DNA from: Ophiodon elongatus
Lineage: Eukaryota; Chordata; Actinopteri; Perciformes; Hexagrammidae
Assembly: GCA_016806645.1 (NCBI GenBank)
Contig: JACSYO010000570.1
Coordinates: 4,840,001 to 4,904,000, forward strand
DNA: 64,000 nt
Reading direction: 5' to 3'
Below the pieces are notes generated by a model that made no database searches, was not told where the DNA came from, and worked only from the letters and a program-made list of their open reading frames with translations. Positions 24,421 to 36,905 of this stretch are shown here, in pieces; the stretch's first letter is position 1; every line of letters begins with the position of its first letter. Both the position numbers and the translations under genes were made by a program.

Positions 24421-26602
24421 AAAATGAAAATTCCTCTAATGTTCAATTGCACGTTACTGTACTATGGAATTACAGCATTACCATTTCCTTTCCAGGTAAT
24501 GTTCTTTATCACACCAAAGCAGGTTACTGTTATATTCTTACTGTACCTTTCCAGAAAGTAACATACAACTTGATGCTCAATAATAAGGGCCTCAAAAAAG
24601 AGAGGTTTATAGCGTCTTCCATTGTTATGTTGGGGAAGACTGCAAATTAACCCTTCCCTAAAGAGCACTTGTACCTTCACAGCCTCGAGCAATGACTCCA
24701 TTGACACAGAAGAATCAACCTTTACTGCCATTTGTATGAATCCTTTCTCTCTATGTCATGCAGCAGGGAGAAGTGTTTGAGTGTGTCTCTGAGGAGTTTC
24801 TGGGTACTGAATGATGTGGGCACTGTTTAACAGCACAGGTGTTAAGGTGTGTGTGGATCCGGGATGGACCATTGGCTGAATTTGTCCATCAGAGCCACTG
24901 GCGCTCCATCCAATACCCAGAGGAGGGGGCAGTGTGCCATCTGATAAAAGTTGATTTCCTTGGTTCCTTTGTTTACTTAACACTAACATGGGGTCCTGAC
25001 AGTGTCTCTTTTTTTGCGGAAGTTGTTGTTTTTTGCTGGAGTAAGGTGCCAAGAACACCCTTCTGTTCTGCTTTTGTTACATGGCATATATTTTACTGTG
25101 AATGAATACTTCTACAAGGTGCAAGGGTTGATCGTACCACATTCTTCTTTATGTTGCAATGCTATGCAAAGAGTTGGATAGGAAGATCAACACCACCCTC
25201 ATACATATGCTAATTATGAATGAATTATGCAGCCAGGAAGGAAGTTACTGTGCTGAGCCAAGAATTCGTCATACCCTCCCTGTAAGACCACAATGTATCG
25301 TTTCTACACCTCTTTTTTTGTACTGATTAAGCAAACAAGATATACTACTACTACTTACACTACAACATAACTAAGTCAACTGTAATCAAAACACTGTCAC
25401 AGAAAGAAAGACCTTTCATCCAGAGCATAATTTGTCAAAAATTTAGAAAGAAAGCCACTCTTCAGATGTTTGTTCTGTCTTTCTTTTTAGTTAAAAAAAA
25501 AAAAAGCATTATTACTGAATAGACTAACAGTATTTTACACTTTTGAAAATGAGACCTGGTGGTTTTACAAGCTAATTTAGGAACTTGTCCTCACTGTTAA
25601 GTTATGTGAATTGCACAATGCCATATAACTGAACAAAATCAACATGATTATTGGATTTATTAATAACTAGCCAGGCAGCCTTGTGGAAATGCTTCCACCC
25701 CTCCCATCCCCCCTTTTTTCCTCAACTTTATCGCTTTGAGCTTGGCTAGTCCAAAGCTGCTTTATACCAGCCAGACAAAGTTGGCAACTGTCCCCTAAGC
25801 CTAAGGTTTAGTGTCTGTCATTCGTTTTTGGAAATTAATTAATGGATTTGCACCAAAGAACAATATCAATTAAGGTGAATTCTGCATTATTTGCTTTTGT
25901 GGCTATGTCAAAATCTAGTTCTCAGAACTTTATAGGTTTAGTTTATATTGTGCTCAGTTGATGCATGTTCCTAATAAAAATGTATTGCATCAAATATCCA
26001 CAAACTAACCCATGTAACGTGTCATTTGAGCCCATAAGCTAGCAATACAAGTCTTGGACCAATTCCTCAATGAATGCACAGGGGTTAATTATCTGTCTTG
26101 AGTATATCTGTGAACTCTTATGAACATCTCTATCAATTAAGTAACAAATAAGTACAATCCTGTCAGCTACGACTGCCTGCCCGAAATGATGTCTTGTGGA
26201 AAAGTTGGAATATTTAAACCTAAACTAAATTACATCATGCATTTTATTTTTTAGAATAGCTTGTACTGTATGTGTTGTTCTAGAATATCTATATTGACAA
26301 AGATGAAGAAGACCCAAATTGAGGATTTAAAAATTGGTCTTGGGGTGAAGGTTTGATTTATAATTAACAGTCAATGAAGGACCTCACAAGTATAGTATTA
26401 CAAGCATGTGAGCTATGCTGGTGCGTGTAGGCGTGGTTAGACACATATGCTGGGCTCTTTGTGGGAGCGCAAATTACCAAAGATGCGTTCCTCTCCTTTA
26501 CACTGAGCTGACCTTCAACACTATGGCATAAACCACAAAGCTTGCAGAGCTCACACAAGCTCCCACACACTCTGACACACACGTACTGCTGAGAATTATT
26601 AC
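24421..26602. other. Non-coding sequence, nothing specific recognised
   Basis: AT-rich; a poly-A run at 25494-25505. Open frames at 24447-25105 are short and without motif. No RNA gene seen. Confidence 0.4.
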
Positions 26603-26718
26603 TTTCCTGTTATGTTGGAGAAGCTGTTTGACCATAGCCTGAAACTCAGAAACAGCTTTTGAGAAGAAGTACTTCCTCTCCATCTGCTCTCTCATCAAGG
26701 CTGAGCACTGAAGGTACA
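26603..26718 (-). CDS. Unidentified candidate coding exon (or pseudogene exon)
   Basis: On the minus strand a strong acceptor (ttttcttctctccag) precedes 116 bases that are fully open as 2 + 38 codons, followed by a donor gtaata. The peptide begins YLQCSALMREQMERKYFF and continues with SKAVSEFQAMVKQLL and QHNRK: charged and helical in appearance, with mixed, gene-like codon use. I cannot assign it to a family. It has no convincing partner exon nearby; a weaker exon-like piece with a good donor lies upstream on the same strand at 28548-28618, but its phase does not join directly. It could be an exon of a large-intron host gene, a relic of one, or chance. Confidence 0.4.
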
Positions 26719-29590
26719 CTGGAGAGAAGAAAATGGATGAATGCTAGCAATAACAGTGCTCAAATATTTCTTTAAAGCTGCACTTATAAATCATTTTTAT
26801 ATCAAAATTGGGTCCCATGACTATGTGTAATATTAAAAGGCTGAGTAGTGTAGTTAACTACTAGTGAGGAACCCAAACAGAATTATCACCTGACTCTGCT
26901 GTTCCTTTCGGTTCTGTGGAGTAATTTTTAGCCTGAGTGAGGTCATTGTTTTTGGTTTTATAGACTGCAATTGTACTGTCTGAAAGTTTGTCGGCCAATG
27001 TTTAGCTTATCATGTTTTACCCAGCATTAACTTTCATTATGGCAAACATTCCAGAGGTGGGATAAACAGAGTTACAGCTGAGGGGTTGAAACCAAACCAA
27101 TTATTCCATTATCCATTTTAGTTCATAAAACACTTTAACCTCAGACGGATGGGAGCTAAACTTTACATAGAATACTGAAATAGGTCATTGAAAATAATAT
27201 TAACCATAATGGAAGGGATGTTCATGAAGACATTAGTCTCTGAGAGGCTGGTTTGAACTTTGAAAACCCACTTTGGGCACTCAGCCAGTAACTATGGTTA
27301 AAAACAGAAAGGAGTCAGATATTGCATATTTGTATGCATAAAATGTATAAAATACATGACAGATTGAACACTAGACAGGTCTGAAATTCTAAGATTAAAG
27401 GGATAATTTGCAATAAAAAACATAAATTCTCAACAACTCAAGCTTGGTCTGAATGGCCAGAATTGACTCAGCAGGCTCTTGGCTCAGACCGACTCTAACC
27501 CCTCATGACTGACGCAATTGCCCTCAAATGCATTGATATTTTGCCTAGTGGATAATTGCAATCAGACACAAGAAGGGAAAATTGCACTTAGCGGCAAAAC
27601 TGTATGGGTTTTTTTGCGCTATAATGTTATATTTTGTGATACACAGATGGAGCCGATAATGATTGCCAGTGATGCACAATTCATAGTGCAATCAGCGGGT
27701 GCAATCTATTCTTTTTCAATCAGCCCCCCATGTATGCACAAAAGATTGGAATTATTTATCATTCATTTCCTGTATATTATGGTATTTTATGATGTTTTTG
27801 TCTATTTATATGATGGTTTTATAAGTATGTTGTATAATAATAATAATACATTGATTAATGTATTTTAATGGCAATAATAATATATACATATAATAACAAC
27901 AAACAAATATGATCCCTCAGGAGATTCCCTCTTCATCCCATAAAATAGGAGCCAAAGAGATAATGCATCTTTTTCCATCTGAAATTGTATAAGGCATTGG
28001 ATTTTACCAAGCACTGAGACCTCACAGTGTTTTGGAGCATACAGTTTGTGCTTACCAGGTCACTTTCAGGTTGGGGAAGGGGGAATCCAAAAGAACTAAC
28101 TCTGAACCTCTAGATTTCCTCAAAGGATTGTCATGATAGTTGTTTTTACTTGTACTCCCACAGCTAAACGGCTACTACTGTGTACACTGCTTTATTTTGG
28201 GCTTTTCATAACGACATGTTGGAATTATACAATGATGTGTGTGCCTCTAATTCACACAGTAGACTGTGGAAGTGGGTGGGAGAGTTGCGGAGGTTGTGTT
28301 TACTTGTTAACAAAGAGTCCTGGGGCTGAATTGGAGAGTGGGGCTCCCAAAAATAGACCCTACAACCCTGACTACAACAACGCAATTCTCTCTGTGTGTG
28401 CAGGTTTCAGCTTTTGTGTTTCTATCTTCCTGCAGAGCCACTGAGGAGGATAGAATGGTGGACATCCGCAGTTAACATTGTAACAAGTTTGGAGCCTTGG
28501 ATCAGGAAAAAGAATCCCTGTAGATGAAGTGATGGACAAGCACTCACCTCTTTGTCAACTTGGCAGGAGAAATGTAACCTCCAGTTCCTCCCGTGTAGCT
28601 GGGCTGTCACCAATGGATCTCAGCTTCAAGTAAATTAATACATTGATCCATCTTTCAATAAAGTTGTCAATTAAAGTATAAATTGATGTTTAAAAAAAAG
28701 AAAACAAAAAAAACCAATATATATATATATATTTCTTTTTTTTCTTTTATATATTTTTTATTTAGAAAAAAAACATTTAATTTGCCAATTAATACTTCAA
28801 TTTCCTAATTCTGCTGTTAAGTGATGGATTAATAATTGAATTTACAAATGTAATCGTGAGTTTGAAAAGCATAGAAAGTGGTAGAATAGACATTGAACTG
28901 TTTTCTGCAGCCTCACTGCTGTGGCTGAAAGATGCAGCCTTACCGCTGTGAGGCTGCATCTTTCTTTTGTTTGCTGTTTTTCTTCAGTTGTGTTGGGGTT
29001 TCATTTTTGCCCTAAACTTTTGTTAATAAATAAAATTTTTGTGGCACACTACTCTTGCTTTTCGACCTGGTTCTTTAACATCCTTTTTTACAGCTTTCTG
29101 GTTGCTAAATCAAGTAAGAAAGTCACCAATTCGGCAACACTGACAGCCCGTCCCTTCAGGCCTCCCTCCAAATCCACTCCCCTAAAATTGTCAGAATGAA
29201 CGTAAACAACAAACATGGCTATTGTCAGTACTCACAGCTGTCAAGCTAGCATCTTGTTGAAGACTCCGATATTGGATTTATTCCTTTTCTTTTATTTGTT
29301 TTCAGCAATTATTGATTGCTGTAAAGAGAATTTCAACAAATAAAACAAAATGTTCTTGAAGATAACCAACCGCTTTAATATATTGGGGTTTAAGGGTTCA
29401 GGGCACAATGTTATCTAAGACTATAATATAATTGCCTTTTAAAATGTTGCAATTTAATAAAAGATTTTAGAAATCTAACACTAACGGGTGACCATCACAG
29501 TAAATGTGTTTAAGCAAGGTTTAAATCGGTTTATTTGAACATCTAGAGCTTTACACTTTTTTTTAGTTTGGTTCATTAGGGTGGATGAAT
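26719..29590. other. Non-coding, AT-rich
   Basis: Contains a 13-base hairpin (28927-28964) and the weak exon-like piece at 28548-28618 (minus). The open frame at 27518-27868 is AT-rich without motif. No recognised gene. Confidence 0.4.
28927..28964. repeat. Short perfect hairpin
   Basis: gaaagatgcagcc at 28927-28939 is exactly reversed at 28952-28964 with a 12-base loop. The stem is too short to call a microRNA. Confidence 0.85.
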
Positions 29591-29601
29591 TGTGTTAAAG
29601 A

Positions 29602-29603
<2 letters not shown>

Positions 29604-29635
<32 letters not shown>

Positions 29636-29660
29636 AACACACACACACACACACACACAC
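29604..29660. repeat. (AC)n microsatellite
   Basis: Two AC tracts separated by one CA-A break near 29635. Confidence 0.97.
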
Positions 29661-30329
29661 AAAATGTATCACCAGATGGGGCACTCCCCTTTTCTTGCCA
29701 TTATCCCTGTCTATTTTTGTCTTTGTCTATTTCTCTACTACTCACTCTCTCCTTCTTTCACAGTTTATGTTCCTCACTCTTTCCCCCTCTCTCTCCTAAA
29801 TACACACAAACACATGCCATCCATATCCCCCACTGGCTTTATGTCTAGCATGCCAACCTTTCATCTGTTTATGCAGGATAAGTACACCATAACTAATAAT
29901 TGAAATCAGTAAAACACACACACATACACACAGATGTATTTGCATGCATACATGTGTAGTAAAAAAAGCACATGATACATACAGAGTCACATTCAAACAC
30001 TGTCGGGAATCTTCAGTGGCAGAATTTTATTTCCTTTGAGCTTTGCATCTGTTCTGTAACCTATTTCTTTATGGGGATTTGGATGTGTGCATGTGTCTAG
30101 ATGTGTGTGTGTTTGTCATGACTCAATGACTGTCTTACATTGAATGTTTACAGTGTGAGCCAGACCTCAGCATTTACTGAAACAGCAGGTTGAAAAGCAG
30201 TGTGATGTGGGATTACAGTAATCTGATCACAGCAAGACTAAAAAGATAAAGACCAGCTTGCAGCTCCTAGCGATGATCATTACATCCCACAATACCAAAT
30301 GTTTTAGCTCAGCATGAAATATATGGTCA

Positions 30330-31340
30330 AGTCAGATTTTATTTATGTAGCCCAATATCACAAATCACAAAATGTTCTCAATATGTGTCATATATTGTAA
30401 TTTTGAACTCTTTATAAATGCCATCATTTAGCTCTCTTAGTGTCGTTTGTAAATGATTAAATTATGTAAACACAGTGAACGGCTGGGCGTTATGGCACTG
30501 CGCTCTGACCCTGCAAATTCCTGTTGCCTTCGGATGGCTACACGGATTTAATGAACTGAAGGAGCTAGTTAGCTAGTTTGTTAATTCCACCATGTGTTCA
30601 TGCTACGCTTGGCGACACCAATATGGTTTCACAAAAGTGTGTAGATAAAGCAAAGTTGTGACTCATTTAGCGGCTGGATAGTTAGCTAGCTAGTCTATTA
30701 ATCACATCATGCTTTCATGCTACATTGGTTAACACGCAGAAAATGGGCTGAAGAAAACTTGCCACTCATCTGGCGACAGCAACGTGCTTTCCTCGTTGAT
30801 GAAGCAATAAGTTTCATGCTACAGAAAATGTTATAGAAAATAAGCCTATCAGCGGGACTGCAGCACTGGGTCTAAACGGTCCATCCATCATTCCCACCAC
30901 CAGGAGACAAATAAGCTGCCGACCACTTTCCTTCCAGCAAACGTGTCTCCTAGCAACGGGGCGTGAGGCAGAGGAACTGTGGGGTGTGATAGCAGGATAA
31001 ATATTGTCTCATTTATGGCCATTTGTGATAAACTGCAAAATTCATCAAATTCAGTGGTAGCAGATAGGGTACGAGTTCACCAGTCACAGATACAGGAAAA
31101 GCTAACTTTCTTTGACCAATGAAATTAAGCACAAATGGTACGCTCCCGGTGATTGGTTTAGAATGGTGTTCATGCCACCAATGATCCGAGTTGATCCGAG
31201 ACCACCCGTTCATTGTGGACCAGAGAGCGATTGTTTGGTCAGCACCAGAGTTTGAGTTTTTCCTTAACACCAACCCAAACGAATCGCAGCAAGGGGGGGA
31301 AAGCTCCAGGGTTCAGTTCAACCAGACTAAATAAGGTTGG
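30330..31340. repeat. Cluster of old dispersed repeats
   Basis: 30331-30370 carries 'ttatttatgtagcccaatatc', the start of a very common fish interspersed repeat. 30567-30615 and 30678-30732 are diverged direct copies with 'ttagctag' and 'ttcatgctac'. 31150-31330 ('ttggtcagcaccagagtttg') resembles a known fish MITE end as I remember it. Boundaries are approximate. Confidence 0.4.
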
Positions 31341-31587
31341 TGAACATGCCCTACGTTTATAAAGTTTAACGAACAGGTACCTCCTGTATTATATCGTTAC
31401 GAGGTAACCTATTGTATAACTGTGCCAATATTTACACTATAAATTAACAAATCATTATATAGAGGTTGTGACTGATTCCAGTTAATCTAAAATATTGTTT
31501 TTCCTATTTAAATCAAAGTTGTCAATTGGAACAGTTTCATTAATTACACATTCTGAAACACAGTTATATACATATTCACCCTCCCAC

Positions 31588-31591
<4 letters not shown>

Positions 31592-31627
<36 letters not shown>
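31592..31627. repeat. (AC)n microsatellite
   Basis: 36 bases of AC; further short GT/AC tracts lie at 31908-31940, 32077-32094 and 32263-32284. Confidence 0.97.
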
Positions 31628-31629
<2 letters not shown>

Positions 31630-32465
31630 TGCCATTATGAATTACCATGAGTGGATTTATTATTAGAAGTGCGTTTGTCTGTGTGTTTGTGCCACGGTTT
31701 TTCCAGCTACATTCTGTATAGCCGTGAGGTTTGTCTTGTGTGTTGCTGTTGATTTTTTGACCACAGTCAGCTAGTCATTTTCTGCACTTAAGACTGTTAG
31801 CAAAACCGCGCTGCAATATTACTTCATCTATCATCCACTGAGTGTGTTTATTGAGCTACTGTTTGGCTTCGGTTTCAATGAAGGCAAGGACACTCACTGT
31901 TACTGAGCATGTGTGTGCGTGTGCGTGTGTGTGTGTGTGCGCGCATCTCGCGACTCATATATACAGGACAAAACGTGTGTACATCTCCAGGCGCGCTGGT
32001 GTACATGCTGCAGTGTCAGTGTGAAGTGAAGTACCGCCTCTGGGAAGACCGAAATAACAAGACTTGCACTGTCTGAACACACACACACACACATACAAAA
32101 ATAGCTGCGTGACATCAAAGCCTGGACAACTGTTAGAAAGAAACTGCTTACACCATATAGTCATTCCCCCAATGCTGTGTTACAGAGAGAGGGGGGTGAG
32201 AATGAGAAGAAAGTGTGTCAGTATACAAATTGTGTTTACCTCAGTTTAGTAGCTGTGAATGTGCACACACACACACACACACACTATACATACAGTATAT
32301 TTACTTTTAAAGCTACAGTCAAGAGGTGGAAACGCATTAAACAAATCTTGATTTTTTGTGTTGAACATTTTCAGTTTCCAGCTACTCAAATATGAGCATT
32401 GGCTTCTTTTCTCCGTTTTATATCATTATAAGTTTCATATGTTTTTGACCATTGGTCGGACAAAA

Positions 32466-32742
32466 CCATGGATTTCCTTACAGGCAGACCACAGGTGGTG
32501 AGGATGGGAAACAAGGTCTCTACTAAGCTCACAATCAGAGCACAGGAAAAACCCCACCGTGGGCTGCTGCCTCAGCCTCAAGCTCTATATGCCCTGTACA
32601 CATATGACTGTTTTTCCACCCGGGACAACAATAGCATAATTAAATATGCAGATGACACAAGCTACCTTGGTCGGGTAGAAAGACAAAATAATTGTCTATG
32701 GAGAGGGAAACGATCCCAATGTACCTGTCCTGTCCTAAACCT
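32466..32742 (+). pseudogene. LINE (non-LTR) reverse-transcriptase fragment
   Basis: The reading frame from 32468 contains DFLTGRPQVVRMGN, then ALYTYDCFSTRDNNSIIKY followed by ADDTSYLG. The spacing of a 'DFLT-RPQ-VR' segment, a 'LYTYDC' block and a 'K(Y/F)ADDT' box is that of reverse transcriptases of L2/CR1/Rex1-like fish LINEs, whose catalytic motif is (F/Y)ADD. The segment between them, usually ending in PQGCVLSPLLY, is scrambled here. Sequence before 32466 and after about 32742 shows no LINE similarity, so this is a short isolated scrap, not a working element. Exact clade not determined. Confidence 0.72.
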
Positions 32743-33009
32743 ATGGACAATATTGCACCGTAATTGGTAGATAACCCACAAAATCACTCCATATGTTATA
32801 TACGTAACCATGAACCAGGAAGTATGAAGACCGGAAAAACCCACAAAGAGCATAGGGGAGAGGAGGTGAATGGGTCCAACAAGCAGCGATCTTTTCGCCA
32901 GGAGACTGCTGTTCGTTCCCCGATTTATTTGTCACGTCATTTTCGCACTTCAGTAACGGCACTCCCATAACAGCACTCCCGTAACAGAACTCTTGTAACA
33001 GCACTCAGC

Positions 33010-33130
33010 ATGTACATAACAGCATGACAATATTTTACTAAACCTAACCTAACTGAGTATTTCACGATCTTTTCCTAAATCTAACCAAGTAGGTTTGTTG
33101 CCTAAACCCAACTGAGTAGACTCCTGTGAA
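33010..33130. repeat. Family A fragment
   Basis: Blocks 'aacctaacctaactgagta' (33041-33059) and 'gttgcctaaacccaactgag' (33097-33116) are of the same type as 46300-46430. Non-coding. Confidence 0.45.
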
Positions 33131-34499
33131 GACCGAAGTTTCTTTTGAAAAGCCCGTATGCATGCAACGAGCAGAAAAATGTACAGGTGTTGCTGAACTT
33201 TTTTGTTGTATGAAGATACATTGCAGGACCTGCAAACAACGTTGGATACATTTATTTTAGTCCAAAGCAGGCAAATTGAAGACATCAGCATTGGCTCTTG
33301 AGATGTTGAGATAGACATTTCTTACTTTTGTTTTTGTCATTTTGAATTACATTTTTGAATGAATAATGACAATTACAGTATAGCACCGTTGCACCAACTT
33401 TACCGAAGACACCAAGACAGCCACTTCAATCGAGAATGCTACCATTAGGCATACCCTAACATATCAGGCAAGCACTGTTCAGGAAAAAAATGTTTTCCGC
33501 ATCTAGCCTTTATATCCCTGCCACCATCATTTCAAGTTGACAGGAATCAATGCACTCTGCCACAGGTAACAGGTGGATGCCGGAGCGGTGGCAATGCACC
33601 AAGAGACGCATGAATACCAGTAGCGCAAAATGATTTTGACAGCTTAAATGGGCCACCCAAATGGTGATGGCAGTGTGCAAGCTCAGCTGACACATGAGAT
33701 GACCTTCAGTTCTCAACCTCAACTTACTTCAGGATAGTGTTGTGGCATCCTGGGCAAAGGAGACCAGATGTGATGCTACAGACGGGTAATAAAAACAACA
33801 ACAACACATACATGAGTGCAGGAACAAATGCAGATGCTTGCTCATCAGTAGGCTCAGGGAGTAAAGGTGAATGTCAGGTGACCAGGTGTAAAGAGCAAGA
33901 AAGTCTGTATAGGGAAGAGGACGGGGTGTATGAGGATGCCAATTTCTTTTAGAATGTGGAAATAAAACGTGCTTCTGGCCGATAAGAAAGAAATGGCTGA
34001 ATGAGAGTCAGCGATGTATCACAAAAGCTTGAGGAACGGAGGCTAGCTGGGACAGGACGTCACCACTTGGTCTTTCTGTAGACTAGAACAAATTGTTCTT
34101 TTTGTCCCGTTTTTCTCTCCATAACATTCAACATTTGGGAGTCCACATCTTAGGTCTTTGATCCATTCAGATAGTGGAAGCCAGCGAGCCTGGTCCCATA
34201 ATAGTCCCAAAGAAGTCCATTCTAATTTCAGTTTGATTTCAAAGGTGCCGGTATTTTTGTTATATACCTACTTGGAAATAACAACACAAGGAGTCTTTTG
34301 AAACAACAGCATTGCCATTTCGTCCTTACTTCTCAGTGTCTTGACATTCCTCTATCCTCAAAGATGGCTCGCCCTCTCATTTCTTTTCTCCTCTCCCTCT
34401 CCTTTCAATTTCTCCTCCCCCGCCATATTACCCAGCCGCCTTCCTCTCAGCCTCTCGCGTCTTCCCTCATCCCCATCTCACCTCCTCCTATTTTCTCCA
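33131..34499. other. Non-coding, nothing specific recognised
   Basis: Mixed composition; a C/T-rich tract lies at 34370-34500. No exon with convincing splice sites or protein similarity was found. Confidence 0.35.
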
Positions 34500-34932
34500 T
34501 CATTTAATACAAGGAAGCCAGTAACAATGGCTCCTCGGAGAGCGCTGCCGATCAATTTCCCCAGCCCTCTGGTATTGAACGGTGTTCTTTGTGTTGGGGA
34601 ATTGCATCGCAGTCAGCGACCTCTCCTCTGCTGCCCGACCCGACCCCCGTCTTTCACTTCCTCCTCCATCCTCCGACATCGCTGACACGTTCAATTAAAC
34701 AAGGCATTATTGCTTTGGAGGAATTACTCTTTAATAATGAGATAGTTTCCCGAGCTCTAAGGAGGGAAGATATCTCGAGAGTCCTATTGATAATCTGGGC
34801 GGGCAGCGGGAATGAGTAATGCTCGGGCCCTTCCTCAACAGCAGCCGAGACTCTTAACCTGCAGCAGGGCTGCTCAGGAGCCGATAGCACGAGGCTGAGG
34901 TTGGGAATGTCAGCTCCCTGTTGTGCATGCAA
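34500..34932. promoter_or_regulatory. Candidate conserved non-coding element
   Basis: A non-repetitive block with 'cgttcaattaaacaaggc' (34689-34706) and 'ctctttaataatgagatag' (34728-34746), TAAT-type cores in a balanced-composition context and with no continuous coding frame. This is how vertebrate developmental enhancers often look. It ends where a MITE fragment starts at 34936. Inference only. Confidence 0.3.
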
Positions 34933-34935
34933 TTT

Positions 34936-35075
34936 ATAATTTTATGAAGTAATAAATCCAGTGAGAAGTAGGGTAATTTGCTCACAGACTTTTATCCAAT
35001 CAGACTTCTTTTTGTAACCAGAGGAGTTGCCCCCTGATGGCCAGTAGAGATAATGCACGTTTAAGTTAATTGGGA
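34936..35075 (+). repeat. CATAGACTG-type MITE fragment
   Basis: 'gtgagaagtagggtaattt' (34961-34979) and 'ccagaggagttgccccctga' (35019-35038) match the 3' half of the element at 15499-16054. Confidence 0.65.
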
Positions 35076-35226
35076 CAGATGGACAACTTTGTTTAATGAG
35101 CTTGTTCATATATGATTCAATATAGTTCAATAAATTAAAAGGTTTTTATTTTTACATTTTTCCAAAGGACTACTTTATTTAGTTCAAGGGAGTGTGGTAG
35201 GGTTTGACGACACCACGTCTTCAGAG

Positions 35227-35430
35227 TTTAAGAGAGGTGCAGGATTACACACCCAGACAATTCTAATCCTTCCTTGACTTAATTCAGAGCCAGAAACTGG
35301 TTTTAGGATTTAACTTTTCTGATTGAGAGTGATTTTGAGCGTTCTGAAACCTAGCTGGAGTTAAAGAACACCTTTCCACCAAGTCTCCTGCATCAGGGCA
35401 GACCATAGTGCTATTCATGCAATAATTTGT
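35227..35430 (+). repeat. Unclassified repeat D, copy 1
   Basis: Shares ordered blocks with 62168-62430: 'aatccttccttgactta' (35265-35281), 'gtgattttgag' (35328-35338), 'cctagctggagt' (35350-35361), 'cctgcatcaggg' (35387-35398) and 'tagtgctattc' (35406-35416). Neither copy has coding potential. Confidence 0.7.
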
Positions 35431-35688
35431 GCTTGCCTAAAGATAACCTAACCCTATTTAATTGGTTTATTTCCATTGAAGACCCCTATGATACACATTT
35501 CCTATATATGGAAGAGGCATTTGTTTAATATTGATGATGCATTCTATCATAATTGAAGAGGCATTGTGAGGGCACTTGTGAGATTTGTTTCTACAAGTAA
35601 ATACTGTATTTCTGTATTATGTGGTTGGGAACTGGGTCACAGGCTTCTATCATATCAGCAAAAAATCTGGGGAATCAGTACTGCCACA

Positions 35689-35698
<10 letters not shown>

Positions 35699-35747
<49 letters not shown>
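35699..35747. repeat. (AG)n microsatellite
   Basis: 49 bases of AG, directly after a short AC tract. Confidence 0.97.
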
Positions 35748-35750
<3 letters not shown>

Positions 35751-36239
35751 AAATACCACATCTTGTTTCCTGTGTCTTTGTTGGGGTTTCAGCCCCCCTG
35801 GGTTCTCTGTTATATTCTCGACCTTCCTTCTGGGACCTGTGACTGTGTGTTTGTGTGTGTTTGTGTCCATGCACCTAATATCTGATTACATATTCAAAGT
35901 TCATGCCATTTAATCCGGAAGGCAAGTAATCGGAGACAACAGAGATGTAAGCCAAAATGACTGAATGCACCCTAGGACCCAAACACAAACATTACACATA
36001 CTGTTTGCCTTTTTGCTTTTGACCGTCACGTCATGTAAATTAAACATTGGTGCAGGCGACCCAACCATGAATACTAATTTGTCAGTTCAGACATCATTTC
36101 CTGACCTTGGGGTCGGGACCTCATGTGGAATCAGATACGTACATGGTGACTGAGACCAGTGAAAACGTGTTTTTGGACTCAAGAAATCAGTGAGAATTTT
36201 TTTTATACAAAAGCTTCTATAATAGCCAAAAATCAGCAT

Positions 36240-36905
36240 TGGTCAGGTCGCGAAACACGATTGTTTTGACCTTGGAATACACCGACGAACTTGCCCCCGA
36301 CCTATAACCCTTCCCAAGTAAGTCACCGTATTCTAGCCAAACTCCAACTCTGCCAGGTTATGTGTCAAATTGGCATCACACAACCTCCCAAACACTGCTT
36401 AAAGTTGTTTCATGTGATCATCCCACGGAATTGAATAGACTACAATGCCATCTAAAGAAGCTTTGCATGCTGATAAACCTGATAAACATTGTGTTGACAA
36501 AACGCTGAAATGTGGCAGGAGCGTTATGCACGCCCAATGGCATCAACGGGAATTTCAAGAAGGCGAGTGACGAATGCAGATCTCTCTTTTGCCCAAAGAG
36601 TTAGTGCCACCTGCCCGTTTCCCTTTAACAGGTCAAGTTTTGTTCCATACTTGGCACTGCCAACATGATGATCAACACAGTCCTCAACTGGTGGTGGGGG
36701 TGGCGGGGTAACAATGTGGTTTCCCGAGCAAGGCTCTGCAATGTCATTTCTCCAGCATGTAGCTCACCGGTTTTTGCAAAATGGATGCACTTGTCTGGAT
36801 TCACTCTGTGCGCATGTTGTTTAGTTGGTGGAGAATACCCGACATCGATGTCGTGTTGCAACACATGGGTTCAAGTTGGCACATCTGAAGATAGAGACAT
36901 GTGAG
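36240..36905 (-). pseudogene. Ty3/gypsy-type retrotransposon reverse-transcriptase relic
   Basis: On the minus strand, in order, are HDIDVG (the start of the RT region), KYGTKLDLLKGNGQVALT with AFVT, NAPATFQRF (36500s), a 'Y-DD' box region reduced to LDG (around 36434-36457), and TVTYLGKG (36310s). These are the landmark blocks of the gypsy pol reverse transcriptase. Frameshifts separate several blocks, stop codons are present, the segment that normally carries the SPW and DYRKLN boxes is missing between about 36690 and 36720, and one of the two catalytic aspartates is changed. No LTR was found near either edge. Nothing of RNase H or integrase is recognised past 36240. Dead fragment. Confidence 0.85.

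Noticed and set aside
27518..27868. 116-codon open frame
   Set aside because: AT-rich, ends in poly-Asn from AAT repeats, no motif.
35585..35885. Frames with Arg-Glu repeats
   Set aside because: Direct translation of the AG microsatellite.
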